Source of the DNA: Nocardia stercoris
Lineage (GTDB): Bacteria > Actinomycetota > Actinomycetes > Mycobacteriales > Mycobacteriaceae
Length of the DNA: 64,000 nucleotides
Assembly: GCF_003696265.1 (NCBI RefSeq)
Contig: NZ_RFFH01000005.1
Location: 310,001-374,000, forward strand
Direction: 5' to 3'
Positions 10,365 to 18,566 of this stretch are shown in pieces; the stretch's first letter is position 1; each line of letters begins with the position of its first letter. Made by a program: the position numbers and the translations under genes. The notes under the pieces are model-generated. The model saw only the letters and a program-made list of their open reading frames with translations. It was not told the origin of the DNA and searched no databases.

Positions 10365-10508
10365 ATGTCCACTGCCTCCCTCGTCCCCTCGGTGCTGGGC
10401 GCGGCCCTGACCGCCGGTGTCGTCGCCGGTGCGGAGCAGCTGCTCGCCTCGTTCTGCGCGAGCGCCAGCGGCCAGCCGCAGCCGAAGCCGGCCAGCTTCT
10501 CGGGCTGA
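10365..10508 (+). CDS. Small hydrophobic peptide 3 (47 aa)
   Basis: A 47-residue peptide with a long Ala/Val/Leu/Gly helix (SVLGAALTAGVVAGAEQLLA), a single Cys (SFCAS) and a Gln/Pro/Lys tail (GQPQPKPASFSG). It is related to peptides 1 and 2 by size, composition and upstream element rather than by residue identity. ATG 10365 follows TAGGAGA. The frame is open upstream from 10308, but that part overlaps the shared element. A hairpin at 10544-10575 ends the unit. Function unknown; it has no classical signal peptide. Confidence 0.6.
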   Translation: MSTASLVPSVLGAALTAGVVAGAEQLLASFCASASGQPQPKPASFSG

Positions 10509-10543
10509 TCGCCGATCGGCCGGCGTCGGCACCGGCAGCCGTC

Positions 10544-10575
10544 CGAGCCCATGGGGACCCCTCCCGATGGGCTCG
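10544..10575 (+). terminator. Hairpin after peptide 3
   Basis: CGAGCCCAT pairs with ATGGGCTCG (9 bp) around a G/C-rich loop, 35 nt after the stop. Confidence 0.55.
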
Positions 10576-10623
10576 CGCCGTGTCCGGGGCCGGAGCGCCC
10601 GGAACGCCGGTTACCGACGGTGC

Positions 10624-10629
10624 CATGCT
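10624..10629 (+). promoter_or_regulatory. Possible -10 box, leaderless pxpA
   Basis: CATGCT ends 6 nt before GTG 10636, the spacing seen at other leaderless genes in this window; it departs from TAnnnT at the first position. Confidence 0.35.
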
Positions 10630-10635
10630 GGCAGG

Positions 10636-11385
10636 GTGACGATCGACCTCAACAGTGATCTCGGCGAAGGATTCGGCGCCTGGCGGATGGGCGACGACGC
10701 CGCACTGCTGGACCTGGTGACCAGCGCCAATATCGCCTGCGGATTCCACGGCGGCGATCCGGGCATCATGCGGCGCACGTGCGAAGCGGCGGTAGCGCGC
10801 GGGGTCCGGATCGGCGCGCACGTGTCCTACCGCGATCTGGCCGGGTTCGGCCGCCGGGCGATGAGTGTGCCGCCCGCCGAACTCGCCGACGAATGCCTGT
10901 ACCAGATCGGCGCGCTCGCGGCCTTCGCCCGCGCCGCCGGCGACCGAGTCCGGTATGTGAAACCGCACGGCGCGCTGTACCACGCCGCGGCGGGCGATCG
11001 CGCGCTCGCGGACGCCGTCGTCGCGGCCACCGTCGCGGCCGGCGTCCCCGCGGTGCTCGGCCCGCCCGGCTCGCAGCTGCTCGCGGCCGCGGCCGCCGCC
11101 GGCCTGGAGCACTACGGCGAGGGGTTCGCCGATCGCGCCTACACTCCCGCGGGTGGTCTCGTCGCCCGCGAACTCCCGGGCAGCGTCCTGCCGCTGGAAG
11201 CGGCCCTGGCCCAAGCGGTCTCGATCGCGACCGCCGGCACCGCGACCGATGTGGACGGTGCGCCGGTGCCGGTCGCGGCCCGCAGCCTCTGTGTGCACGG
11301 CGATTCGCCCGGTGCGGTGGACATGGCCCGCGCGATCCGGGATGCCTTGATCGGCAACGGGATCGAGCTGCGGCCCTTCTCCTGA
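10636..11385 (+). CDS. pxpA: 5-oxoprolinase subunit A (LamB/YcsF family)
   Basis: PxpA is part of the PxpABC ATP-dependent 5-oxoprolinase, which opens 5-oxoproline to glutamate. The 249-residue protein starts with the family signature IDLNSDLGEGFGAW and continues with SANIACGFHGGDP, GAHVSYRDLAGFGRR, YVKPHGALYH and the C-terminal LCVHGDSPGAV. GTG 10636 gives this N-terminus; there is no Shine-Dalgarno, and a -10-like CATGCT lies 6 nt upstream. pxpB and pxpC follow. The complex removes 5-oxoproline that forms spontaneously from glutamine and glutamyl peptides. Confidence 0.93.
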   Translation: MTIDLNSDLGEGFGAWRMGDDAALLDLVTSANIACGFHGGDPGIMRRTCEAAVARGVRIGAHVSYRDLAGFGRRAMSVPPAELADECLYQIGALAAFARAAGDRVRYVKPHGALYHAAAGDRALADAVVAATVAAGVPAVLGPPGSQLLAAAAAAGLEHYGEGFADRAYTPAGGLVARELPGSVLPLEAALAQAVSIATAGTATDVDGAPVPVAARSLCVHGDSPGAVDMARAIRDALIGNGIELRPFS

Positions 11386-11418
11386 CCGGAAGCGGCCGAG
11401 CGCCGGCCGCGGCCGTGG

Positions 11419-11424
11419 GATGCT
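11419..11424 (+). promoter_or_regulatory. Possible -10 box, leaderless pxpB
   Basis: GATGCT ends 6 nt before GTG 11431. It is a weak -10 box; pxpB could instead be read only from the pxpA transcript. Confidence 0.3.
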
Positions 11425-11430
11425 GGTGTG

Positions 11431-12105
11431 GTGACATCCGGGGTGACGCACGGGAGCCTCGCGGACGCCGTCGACGGCCGCTCCGCCCGGTTGCGTGTGC
11501 TCCCGGCGGGCGACCGCGCGCTGCTGCTGGAACCCGACGATCCCGCGACGCTGCCCGGGCTGGTGGACGCGCTGCGCACCCACGCTCCCGAGGGAGTGCG
11601 GGACATCCTGCCCGCCGCCCGGACCGTCCTGGTCACCGTCGCCCCGGGCGCGCTGGCCAGGGTCGCCGACCGGTTGCGATCGCTCACCCCGGCCGCCGAT
11701 TCGGCCGGCGCCCGATCCGGTGAGCTGGTGGTCCCGGTGCGGTACGACGGCGCCGATCTGGCGGAAGTGGCCGCGCTGCTGCGGATTTCGCCGGCGGAGG
11801 TGATCGAACGGCATACCGGTGCGCAATGGCGGTGTGCCTTCGTCGGTTTCGCGCCCGGGTTCGGTTACCTGGAGGCGCCCGACGCCGGGCTGGCCGTCCC
11901 GCGCCGCAGCCAGGCGCGCACCCGGGTCCCCGCCGGTGCCGTCGCGCTCGCCGCCGGCTACAGCGCGGTGTATCCGCGCAGTTCGCCGGGCGGCTGGCAG
12001 GTGATCGGCAGCACCGATCTGGTCTTCTGGGACGTCGACCGGCCGCAGCCCGCGCTGGTGCGGCCGGGGACCAGGGTGCGCTTTGTCGAGGAGAGCGCGC
12101 GATGA
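11431..12105 (+). CDS. pxpB: 5-oxoprolinase subunit B (carboxyltransferase domain, KipI-like)
   Basis: A 224-residue subunit of 5-oxoprolinase, related to the allophanate-hydrolase subunit 1 / KipI fold. Landmarks are AGDRALLLE, GVRDILPAARTVLVTV, the core HTGAQWRCAFVGFAPGFGYL and VPRRSQARTRVPAGAVALA, with SPGGWQVIG towards the end. Start 11431 (GTG) is preferred; a GTG three bases upstream (11428) is equally in frame. The stop codon overlaps the ATG of pxpC (ATGA), showing translational coupling. Confidence 0.92.
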   Translation: MTSGVTHGSLADAVDGRSARLRVLPAGDRALLLEPDDPATLPGLVDALRTHAPEGVRDILPAARTVLVTVAPGALARVADRLRSLTPAADSAGARSGELVVPVRYDGADLAEVAALLRISPAEVIERHTGAQWRCAFVGFAPGFGYLEAPDAGLAVPRRSQARTRVPAGAVALAAGYSAVYPRSSPGGWQVIGSTDLVFWDVDRPQPALVRPGTRVRFVEESAR

Positions 12106-12974
12106 CCGAGTTGCGGGTGGTGCGGTCCGGAACCCTGTGCACCGTCCAGGATCTGGGCCGTCCGGGCTGGTTCCATGCCGGGGTCGGAGTCTCGGGTGCG
12201 GCGGACCGCCGCTCGCTCACGCTCGCGAATCGCCTGGTGGGCAACGACGAATCCGCCGCGGTACTCGAATGTCTGCTCGGCGGAATGGAAGTGGAGACCG
12301 CCGCCGACGCGGTGCTGGCGGTGACGGGCGCGCCGGTGCCGCTCACCGTCGACGGCCGGGCCGAGCCCACGGATTCGGTGCTGTTCCTGCGTGCCGGGCA
12401 GCGGATGCGGATCGGCGTGGCTTCCGCCGGGTTGCGCTGCTATGTCGCCGTGCGCGGTGGAGTCGACGTGCCGCCCGTGCTCGGCTCCCGCAGCCGCGAC
12501 ACGCTCGCCGGGCTGGGGCCCGAGCCGCTGCGGGCCGGTGCGGTGGTCCCGATCGGCCGGCCGGGCCGGGGCTGGCCGAACGTCGACGTGGCGCCGGTGC
12601 CGCCGGTCACGTCCGGCCCGGTCACCGCCCGGGTAATTCTGGGCCCGCGGGACGACTGGTTCCGTCGGCCGCGTGACCTGTTCGCCGGTTCCTGGCGGGT
12701 GTCCACCGACACCGATCGGGTCGGCGCGCGCCTGGATCGGGTGTCCGGGCCGGCGCTGACGCGGCTGGACGCCGGTGAGTTGCCCACCGAGGGAATGGCA
12801 TTGGGCGCGATCCAGGTTCCGCCGTCCGGGCAGCCGGTGGTCTTCCTGGCCGACCATCCGATCACCGGCGGGTATCCCGTGATCGGGACGGTCGTGGCCG
12901 ACGATGTGGATCTGCTGGCGCAGGCGAGGCCCGGGCAGCGGATCGTGTTCCGCCCGGCGCCTGCCTGGGGCTGA
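12102..12974 (+). CDS. pxpC: 5-oxoprolinase subunit C (KipA/biotin-dependent carboxyltransferase family)
   Basis: A 290-residue subunit of PxpABC, of the allophanate-hydrolase subunit 2 family. It opens with LRVVRSGTLCTVQDLGRPGW, typical of the family, and carries the later blocks CYVAVRGGVDVPPVLGSRSR and LADHPITGGYPVIGTVV. It lacks any kinase or regulator partner nearby, so the 5-oxoprolinase role is favoured over a KipI/KipA-type role. Its ATG overlaps the pxpB stop. It ends the operon; the fourth small peptide gene follows after 120 bp. Confidence 0.92.
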   Translation: MTELRVVRSGTLCTVQDLGRPGWFHAGVGVSGAADRRSLTLANRLVGNDESAAVLECLLGGMEVETAADAVLAVTGAPVPLTVDGRAEPTDSVLFLRAGQRMRIGVASAGLRCYVAVRGGVDVPPVLGSRSRDTLAGLGPEPLRAGAVVPIGRPGRGWPNVDVAPVPPVTSGPVTARVILGPRDDWFRRPRDLFAGSWRVSTDTDRVGARLDRVSGPALTRLDAGELPTEGMALGAIQVPPSGQPVVFLADHPITGGYPVIGTVVADDVDLLAQARPGQRIVFRPAPAWG

Positions 12975-13094
12975 CCGACCCGTTCAAGTAGTGGGATCAT
13001 GGGATGATTTCCGGGTTGCTCGGCGGCTGCTGCGCCTAGGATGAAATGCGCACGTTCCACACAAGTGGGATGTCGTTTCGCGAAGGGAAGTCAG

Positions 13095-13208
13095 ATGTTC
13101 CAGGGTTCATTCGACATGGGCGCCGCAGGCTCGAGCACGCTGTCCACCGCGGTCGGCCTGGTCAGCGGCCTGCTGATCCTGCTGCAGAGCGTGAGCTCCG
13201 GGGCGTAA
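13095..13208 (+). CDS. Small hydrophobic Ser-rich peptide 4 (37 aa)
   Basis: A 37-residue peptide of unknown function: a short N-terminal part MFQGSFDMGAAGSS, then a strongly hydrophobic helix (TAVGLVSGLLILLQ) and an SVSSGA tail. Its only charged residue is Asp7. In length, charge and lack of a signal peptide it fits the group at 9844-10508. ATG 13095 follows GAAGGGAAG, a weak relative of the shared upstream element lies 34 nt upstream, and a perfect 13-bp hairpin follows the stop. The combination of ribosome binding site and terminator makes it likely to be a real gene. Confidence 0.6.
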   Translation: MFQGSFDMGAAGSSTLSTAVGLVSGLLILLQSVSSGA

Positions 13209-13223
13209 GCGCGAGCGGGCGCG

Positions 13224-13258
13224 GGTGTGCGGCCGATGCCGGGGGTCGGCCGCACACC
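13224..13258 (+). terminator. Hairpin after peptide 4
   Basis: GGTGTGCGGCCGA and TCGGCCGCACACC pair perfectly (13 bp) around a 9-nt loop, 15 nt after the stop. Confidence 0.75.
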
Positions 13259-13286
13259 ACCGGCCGGCCGGCCGATCCGGCGCGGA

Positions 13287-13292
13287 TAGGCT
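13287..13292 (+). promoter_or_regulatory. -10 box, leaderless ArsC-like gene
   Basis: TAGGCT ends 6 nt before ATG 13299, with no Shine-Dalgarno; identical box and spacing occur at dop. Confidence 0.5.
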
Positions 13293-13298
13293 GGCGCC

Positions 13299-13664
13299 AT
13301 GAGTGAGCAGATGGAGATCTGGCACAACCCGAAGTGCTCGAAGAGCCGGGCCGCCAAGGCGGCTCTGGACGAGGCCGGAATCGCCTACGTCGAACGCCGC
13401 TACCTCGACGACGCGCCGACCGTCGCCGAACTGACCGAGATCCTCGGCCGCCTCGGGCTCGAGCCCTGGGACATCACCCGCACCGGCGAAGCCGAGGCCA
13501 AGGAACTGGGCCTGGCCGGCTGGACCCGCACCGACGCCGACCGCGCGCGCTGGATCGACGCACTGGCCAACCACCCCAAGCTGATTCAGCGTCCGATCGT
13601 GATCACCGGGGACGGGAACGCGGTCGTGGCCCGCAACGAAGAAACCCTGCGTTCGCTGACGTAA
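13299..13664 (+). CDS. ArsC/Spx-family thiol reductase (arsenate-reductase-like)
   Basis: A 121-residue thioredoxin-fold protein of the ArsC/Spx family. The active-site segment WHNPKCSKSR contains Cys13 in the HNPxCSKSR form used by glutaredoxin-dependent arsenate reductases. QRPIVITGDGNAVVARN near the C-terminus carries the Arg expected to bind arsenate. Substrate specificity is not certain, because many ArsC-like proteins of this type are uncharacterised. No arsR or acr3 gene is adjacent, but a permease of the family that includes ArsP lies convergently downstream. The gene appears leaderless. Confidence 0.75.
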   Translation: MSEQMEIWHNPKCSKSRAAKAALDEAGIAYVERRYLDDAPTVAELTEILGRLGLEPWDITRTGEAEAKELGLAGWTRTDADRARWIDALANHPKLIQRPIVITGDGNAVVARNEETLRSLT

Positions 13665-13697
13665 GTCCGGGGCGCGGCTCGGCCACCGGTGCGCCTC

Positions 13698-13720
13698 GAT
13701 CCCGGGCGTGCTCCGGGATC
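13698..13720. terminator. Hairpin between convergent genes
   Basis: GATCCCGG and CCGGGATC (8 bp, 7-nt loop) between the ArsC-like gene and the convergent TIGR03943-like gene; it could serve both. Confidence 0.5.
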
Positions 13721-13773
13721 CGGTGTGTTCCACGAGGTCCGGTCGGCAGCCGCCCGTACCCTCCGGCATCGGG

Positions 13774-14511
13774 TCAGCCGTAGACTCGGGCCGGTTGCGG
13801 AATCTGCTGCAGGGAAACGACATTCACCGTGGGCGTCATCTGGTTGTCCGGGCGGGCGCTGCCCGGGACGACCCGGCCGCGGACCTGCACCCAGGTGTCG
13901 TCGGAGAGCTCGGGGACATTGCCGCCCAAGTGGATTCGCATCGTCTGGGCGTCGGCCACACAGCAGGTGATGACCAGCCGGGCCAGATCGAGGCCGTCGT
14001 GTGAGCCGTCCAGGCGCGCGGTCCCGTCCTCGGCGGTGTGCACGATGAACCCGATGACGGTGATGTCGCGGGTGTCCAGGGAACCGCTCGAGTCGTAGGC
14101 CGCGCGATCGATCAGGTCGTATAGGCGGATGGTCGGCGCGGCGCCGGACGGCAGCGGCGGGAAGGCGAATTTTCCGTCGTCACCGGCCGGTTTGGCGATG
14201 TCGGCTTGGGCCGCGGCGCCGGTCTGCACCGACCGGGCGCCCAGGGCCGGCGGGACGACGATCAGCAGTGCGGCGATCGGTGCCAGCAGCAGCCAGTGCG
14301 GGCGCTCGGTGTGGTGTCCGGAACCGGCGTCGCGGCCGCGAATGTCGCGGCCGATCGCCGACAGCGCGAGCAGCACCAGTAGGACCCCGCTCACCACCAG
14401 GTAGGGGTGCAGTCCGGGCTTGACATAGCGCAGGTAGGTGCCGTCCAGCGCGATCTTGCAGATCGCACCGCCGATCAGCAGCAGCACGAAGTTCTGTGCC
14501 ACCCGGTTCAT
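13774..14511 (-). CDS. TIGR03943/DUF1980-type membrane partner protein
   Basis: A 245-residue membrane protein of the TIGR03943 group, which normally pairs with a UPF0718/DUF318 permease, as here. Two N-terminal transmembrane helices (residues 7-25 and 33-52) and a third near residue 80 (LLLAPIAALLIVVPPALG) precede an extracytoplasmic domain with the conserved LVITCCVADAQ pair of cysteines and GNVPELSDDTWVQVRGRVV. Start 14511 has GGGAGG upstream, and the permease gene ends 16 nt before it. Function of the pair is not established; metal or metalloid export is a guess. Confidence 0.8.
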   Translation of the reverse strand: MNRVAQNFVLLLIGGAICKIALDGTYLRYVKPGLHPYLVVSGVLLVLLALSAIGRDIRGRDAGSGHHTERPHWLLLAPIAALLIVVPPALGARSVQTGAAAQADIAKPAGDDGKFAFPPLPSGAAPTIRLYDLIDRAAYDSSGSLDTRDITVIGFIVHTAEDGTARLDGSHDGLDLARLVITCCVADAQTMRIHLGGNVPELSDDTWVQVRGRVVPGSARPDNQMTPTVNVVSLQQIPQPARVYG

Positions 14512-14527
14512 CGGGCCTCCCGTGGTC

Positions 14528-15664
14528 TCATCGCGCACCCACCAGCAGATATCCCGCGGTGGTGCCGCAGATCGTGGCCACCACGAAGGTAGCGGGTGCG
14601 AAGCGGATCGCGAAGCGCCGGCCGAAGGTGCCGGCCTGCATGGCGAACAGCTTCACATCCACCGCCGGCCCGACCACCAGGAACACCAATCGCGCGAGCA
14701 GTGGCAGGCTCGACATGCTCGACGCCACGAACGCGTCCGCCTCCGAGCACAGCGCGAGCACCACCGCCAGCAACGCCATCACCAGAATCGACACCCAGAG
14801 TCGGTGCGACAGGCCCTGATACCACGTCGCCGGAACCAGCACGCGCAGCGCGGCGGCCGCGGCGGCACCGACGGTCAGAAAAGCGGCGGCCTGCAGGAAG
14901 TCGTGCCGGGCGGCCTCGGTGAAGGTCTCGAACCGCGACCGGCCCGCCGACCGGTGCTCGTGCCCGCGCGGCCGTGGCGTGAACCATTGCGGGCGGCCGA
15001 ATCTCGACCACAGCAGCCCCATGACGAACGCCGTGGCCAGCGACCCCGCGAACCGCGCGGCCACCATGCCGGGCTCGCCCGGGAACGCGACCGCGGTCGC
15101 GACCAGCACCACCGGATTCACCGCGGGTGCCGACAGCAGGAACGCGAAGGCCGCCGCCCCGGGCGCACCCTGATCGATCAGCCGCCGCGACACCGGTACC
15201 ACTCCGCATTCGCAACCCGGCAGCGCGATCCCCGCCAGCCCGGCCACCCCGACGGCCGCGGATTCGTTGCGCGGCAGAATCTTTCGCAATACCTCCGGCG
15301 ACACGAACGCGGCGATCGCGCCACTGATCGCGACCCCCAGGACCAGGAACGGCACCGCCTGCACGAAGACCCCGGTGAACACCGTGGTGGCGGTGGACAG
15401 GCGCGCGTTGCCGCCCACCCAGCGCGACAGCGGCCCGGCGAAGATCAGTCCGGCGGCCAGCAGCAGAGCCAGGACGTAGGTCGAGCTGCCCGCCGAGCGG
15501 GGAGCGCCGTGGTCCGCGTGCTCCGGGCCGGGGTGTTCGACCGGAACCGAGCACGGGGGTCCCGCCTGCTCTCGGCCGCGATCGGCGTGCTGGTGCACCG
15601 TGTGTGGCAGATCGTCCGGTTCGGTGACCGGCTCGGCCGGTGGACCGGTCTGCGGTTGCGCCAT
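14528..15664 (-). CDS. Permease, UPF0718/DUF318 (ArsP_1) family
   Basis: A 378-residue inner-membrane permease with about eight transmembrane helices, preceded by a His-rich hydrophilic N-terminus (about 60 residues). The family core is seen as FVQAVPFLVLGVAISGA, the conserved PGCECGVVPVSRRL, SAPAVNPVVLVAT and CSEADAFVASS. The family includes the organoarsenical exporter ArsP, but most members are uncharacterised. It is the first gene of a two-gene operon with the TIGR03943-like partner, and is divergent from dop. Confidence 0.82.
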   Translation of the reverse strand: MAQPQTGPPAEPVTEPDDLPHTVHQHADRGREQAGPPCSVPVEHPGPEHADHGAPRSAGSSTYVLALLLAAGLIFAGPLSRWVGGNARLSTATTVFTGVFVQAVPFLVLGVAISGAIAAFVSPEVLRKILPRNESAAVGVAGLAGIALPGCECGVVPVSRRLIDQGAPGAAAFAFLLSAPAVNPVVLVATAVAFPGEPGMVAARFAGSLATAFVMGLLWSRFGRPQWFTPRPRGHEHRSAGRSRFETFTEAARHDFLQAAAFLTVGAAAAAALRVLVPATWYQGLSHRLWVSILVMALLAVVLALCSEADAFVASSMSSLPLLARLVFLVVGPAVDVKLFAMQAGTFGRRFAIRFAPATFVVATICGTTAGYLLVGAR

Positions 15665-15860
15665 CGTCCCCTCCCGCGCTCGGCCGCCGGAACCGCGAGC
15701 GCATCCGGCCCGCCCTTCGAATCTAGCCGAGAGCGTCGGCCTCGCCTACGGTCGGCAGAACAGCCGCACAGCGGATTCGTGCTGCCGCCGCTGCGCGAAC
15801 CCCGTGACACATCCAGGGCACAACCGAGGCGTGCGCCTGCGCGCGTGCAGCGCTCACCGA

Positions 15861-15866
15861 TAGGCT
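15861..15866 (+). promoter_or_regulatory. -10 box, leaderless dop
   Basis: TAGGCT ends 6 nt before ATG 15873; no Shine-Dalgarno is present. Confidence 0.55.
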
Positions 15867-15872
15867 CGACGG

Positions 15873-17372
15873 ATGCAGCGCATCATCGGGATCGAGGTCG
15901 AATACGGCATTTCGACTCCCACCGAGCCGACCGCCAACCCCATTCTCACCTCCACGCAGGCCGTTCTGGCCTACGCGGCGGCCGAAGGGGTGCCGCGGGC
16001 CAAGCGCACCCGGTGGGACTACGAGGTGGAGTCCCCGCTGCGGGACGCTCGCGGATTCGATCTCGGCCGGCTCAACGGCCCCGCGCCCGTCATCGACGCC
16101 GACGAGGTCGGCGCGGCCAACATGATTCTGACCAACGGCGCGCGGCTCTACGTCGACCACGCGCACCCCGAATACTCCGCCCCCGAGGTCACCGACCCGA
16201 TGGACGCGGTCATCTGGGACAAGGCCGGTGAGCGGGTGATGGAGGCCGCCGCCCGCTACGCGTCGAGCGTGCCGGGCGCGGCCCGCATGCAGCTGTACAA
16301 GAACAATGTCGACGGCAAGGGCGCCTCCTACGGCACCCACGAGAACTACCTGATGAGCCGCAGTACGCCGTTCACCCAGATCATCGTGGGCCTGACGCCG
16401 TTCTTCGCCTCGCGGCAGGTGATCTGTGGCTCGGGGCGGGTGGGAATCGGCCAGTCCGGTGACCATGCCGGCTTCCAGCTCTCCCAGCGCGCCGACTACA
16501 TCGAGGTCGAGGTCGGCCTGGAGACCACCCTCAAGCGCGGCATCATCAACACCCGCGACGAACCGCACGCCGACGCCGACAAGTACCGCCGCCTGCACGT
16601 GATCATCGGCGACGCGAACCTGGCCGAATGGTCCACCTACCTGAAGGTGGGCACGACCGCCCTGGTCCTGGACCTGATCGAGGCCGGCGAGGACCTCTCG
16701 GACCTGCAGCTGGCCCGCCCGGTCACCGCCGTGCACGCGATCAGCCACGACCCGACGCTGCGAGCCACCGTGGCGCTGACCGACGGCCGGGAGCTGACCG
16801 GTCTGGCGCTGCAGCGGATCTACCTGGACCGGGTGGAGAAGTTCCACAGCCGGGAGGGCACCGACGACGCCCGCGTCACCGACATCCTGGAGAAGTGGGC
16901 GCACGTGCTGGATCTGCTCGAGCGGGACCCCATGGACTGCGCCGATCTGCTCGACTGGCCCGCCAAACTGCGCCTGGCCGAAGGGATCCGCCAGCGGGAG
17001 GGCCTGTCGTGGGCGGCGCCGAAGCTGCACATGGTGGACCTGCAGTACTCGGATGTGCGGCTGGACAAGGGCCTCTACAACCGCCTGGTGGCGCGCGGAT
17101 CCATGCAGCGCCTGGTCACCGAGCAGCAGGTGCTGGACGCGATGACCAACCCGCCGACCGACACCCGCGCCTACTTCCGTGGCGAGTGCCTGCGCCGCTT
17201 CGGCGCCGATATCGCCGCCGCGAGCTGGGATTCGGTGATCTTCGATCTGGGCGGCGACTCGCTGGTGCGGATCCCCACGCTGGAACCGCGCCGCGGTACC
17301 AAGCATCACGTCGGCAAGCTGCTCGACGGCGTGAGCACGGCCGCGGAACTGGTGCGCCAGCTCACCCACTGA
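15873..17372 (+). CDS. dop: Deamidase/depupylase of Pup
   Basis: Dop converts the C-terminal Gln of Pup to Glu so it can be ligated, and also removes Pup from substrates. The 499-residue protein is of the carboxylate-amine ligase fold shared with PafA. It shows the N-terminal [11 protein letters not shown] (metal/ATP-binding Glu residues), [50 protein letters not shown] and the C-terminal [11 protein letters not shown]. It is paralogous to pafA 2 kb downstream. The start looks leaderless. A strong hairpin at 17380-17416 separates it from pup. Confidence 0.96.
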   Translation: MQRIIGIEVEYGISTPTEPTANPILTSTQAVLAYAAAEGVPRAKRTRWDYEVESPLRDARGFDLGRLNGPAPVIDADEVGAANMILTNGARLYVDHAHPEYSAPEVTDPMDAVIWDKAGERVMEAAARYASSVPGAARMQLYKNNVDGKGASYGTHENYLMSRSTPFTQIIVGLTPFFASRQVICGSGRVGIGQSGDHAGFQLSQRADYIEVEVGLETTLKRGIINTRDEPHADADKYRRLHVIIGDANLAEWSTYLKVGTTALVLDLIEAGEDLSDLQLARPVTAVHAISHDPTLRATVALTDGRELTGLALQRIYLDRVEKFHSREGTDDARVTDILEKWAHVLDLLERDPMDCADLLDWPAKLRLAEGIRQREGLSWAAPKLHMVDLQYSDVRLDKGLYNRLVARGSMQRLVTEQQVLDAMTNPPTDTRAYFRGECLRRFGADIAAASWDSVIFDLGGDSLVRIPTLEPRRGTKHHVGKLLDGVSTAAELVRQLTH

Positions 17373-17379
17373 TCGAAAA

Positions 17380-17416
17380 CCGCAGTGTGGCCGGTCGCGG
17401 ACCGGCCACATTGCGG
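17380..17416 (+). terminator. dop terminator
   Basis: A 17-bp stem with one G-U pair and a 3-nt loop, starting 7 nt after the dop stop. Confidence 0.8.
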
Positions 17417-17532
17417 TGTAATCCGGCATGTTGTCGGTGTGCGTGGGTAGTGTTGGTGACACGAGCATCGGAGGATTCCGGTGCTCGCCGATGATCAGCA
17501 CAGTGTGATCAGTGAAGAGGAGGTCGGCTGCC

Positions 17533-17727
17533 ATGGCACAAGAGCAGACCAAGCGCGCCGGTGGTGGAGACGAGGACGAGGGCCCGGCCACTGACGGCGC
17601 GGCAGGCCAGGAGCGTCGAGAAAAGCTCGCGGAGGAGACCGACGATCTGCTCGACGAGATCGACGACGTGCTCGAGGAGAACGCCGAGGACTTCGTGCGT
17701 GCGTACGTCCAGAAGGGCGGCCAGTGA
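17533..17727 (+). CDS. pup: Prokaryotic ubiquitin-like protein Pup
   Basis: Pup is the 64-residue, mostly disordered modifier attached to lysines of proteins destined for the proteasome. The sequence is rich in Glu/Asp/Lys, has the helix-forming [20 protein letters not shown] segment that binds the Mpa coiled coil, and ends in GGQ, so Dop must deamidate it before PafA can use it. ATG 17533 follows AGAGGAGG. An upstream start at 17512 is in frame but less likely. The stop overlaps the prcB GTG (GTGA), so pup-prcB-prcA are translationally coupled. Confidence 0.97.
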   Translation: MAQEQTKRAGGGDEDEGPATDGAAGQERREKLAEETDDLLDEIDDVLEENAEDFVRAYVQKGGQ

Positions 17728-18566
17728 CAGCCGCTGACCCGTTGCGCCTCCACCTGGGTTACGCCCTGTCCTCCTTTTCCGAATACTTGCGCGAGAACGT
17801 ACCGGAACTGTTGCCCGCCAACGGTTTCGGCCGCGCCGCCGGCCCGGTCGGCGACGCGGGGGACCTCGCTCCGCACGGTACGACCATCGTCGCGGTGACC
17901 TACCGCGGCGGCGTACTGATAGCCGGTGACCGGCGGGCCACGCAGGGCAACCTGCTGGCCAGCCGGGACATGGAGAAGGTCTACATCACCGACACATTCT
18001 CCGCGGCCGGCATCGCCGGTACCGCGGGCGTGGCGGTGGAGATGATCCGGCTGTTCGCGGTGGAGCTCGAGTACTACGAGAAGATCGAGGGTGTCTCGCT
18101 GACCTTCGACGGCAAGGCCAACAAGTTGTCGAAGATGGTGCGCGACAACCTGCCGGCCGCCATGCAGGGCCTGGCGGTGGTCCCGATCCTGGTCGGTTAC
18201 GACCCGGCGGCCACCGACGCGAACCGGGCCGGGCGCATCGTGTCGTTCGACGTGGTGGGCAGCCGTTCGGAGGAACGCTTCGGGTACACCGCCGTCGGTT
18301 CGGGCTCGATGTTCGCCAAGTCGTCGTTGAAGAAGACCTATCAGCAGGGCATCGATCAGGACCGGGCGTTGCGGATCGCGGTGGAGTCGCTGTTCGACGC
18401 CGCCGACGACGACACCGCCACCGGTGGTCCCGACCTGTTGCGCGGTATCTACCCGACGGCGGTGGTCATTGACGCCGAGGGCGCGGTCGAAGTGGACGAC
18501 GAGCGGCTCGCCGCCATCGCCCGCGAGATCGTGGCCGGCCGCAGCGAAGGGGGAGTCGAGCAGTGA
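17724..18566 (+). CDS. prcB: 20S proteasome beta subunit
   Basis: PrcB is the catalytic subunit of the proteasome core. The 280-residue precursor has a 52-residue propeptide that is cut off before Thr53 in [13 protein letters not shown], exposing the catalytic N-terminal threonine. [20 protein letters not shown] and [18 protein letters not shown] are characteristic beta-subunit blocks. The GTG start overlaps the pup stop and its own stop overlaps prcA. Confidence 0.97.
   Translation: MTAADPLRLHLGYALSSFSEYLRENVPELLPANGFGRAAGPVGDAGDLAPHGTTIVAVTYRGGVLIAGDRRATQGNLLASRDMEKVYITDTFSAAGIAGTAGVAVEMIRLFAVELEYYEKIEGVSLTFDGKANKLSKMVRDNLPAAMQGLAVVPILVGYDPAATDANRAGRIVSFDVVGSRSEERFGYTAVGSGSMFAKSSLKKTYQQGIDQDRALRIAVESLFDAADDDTATGGPDLLRGIYPTAVVIDAEGAVEVDDERLAAIAREIVAGRSEGGVEQ

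Noticed and set aside
10064..10639. 191-codon frame overlapping peptides 2 and 3
   Set aside because: It reads through three hairpins in another frame and is His/Arg-rich without motif; the short frames have better ribosome binding sites and mutual similarity.
13046..13306. 86-codon frame overlapping peptide 4
   Set aside because: It spans the peptide, its terminator and the next promoter in a different frame, and is Arg/Gly-rich.
14438..16231. 597-codon plus-strand frame opposite the permease operon
   Set aside because: Arg/Gln/His-rich shadow that runs across two opposed real genes and their promoter region.
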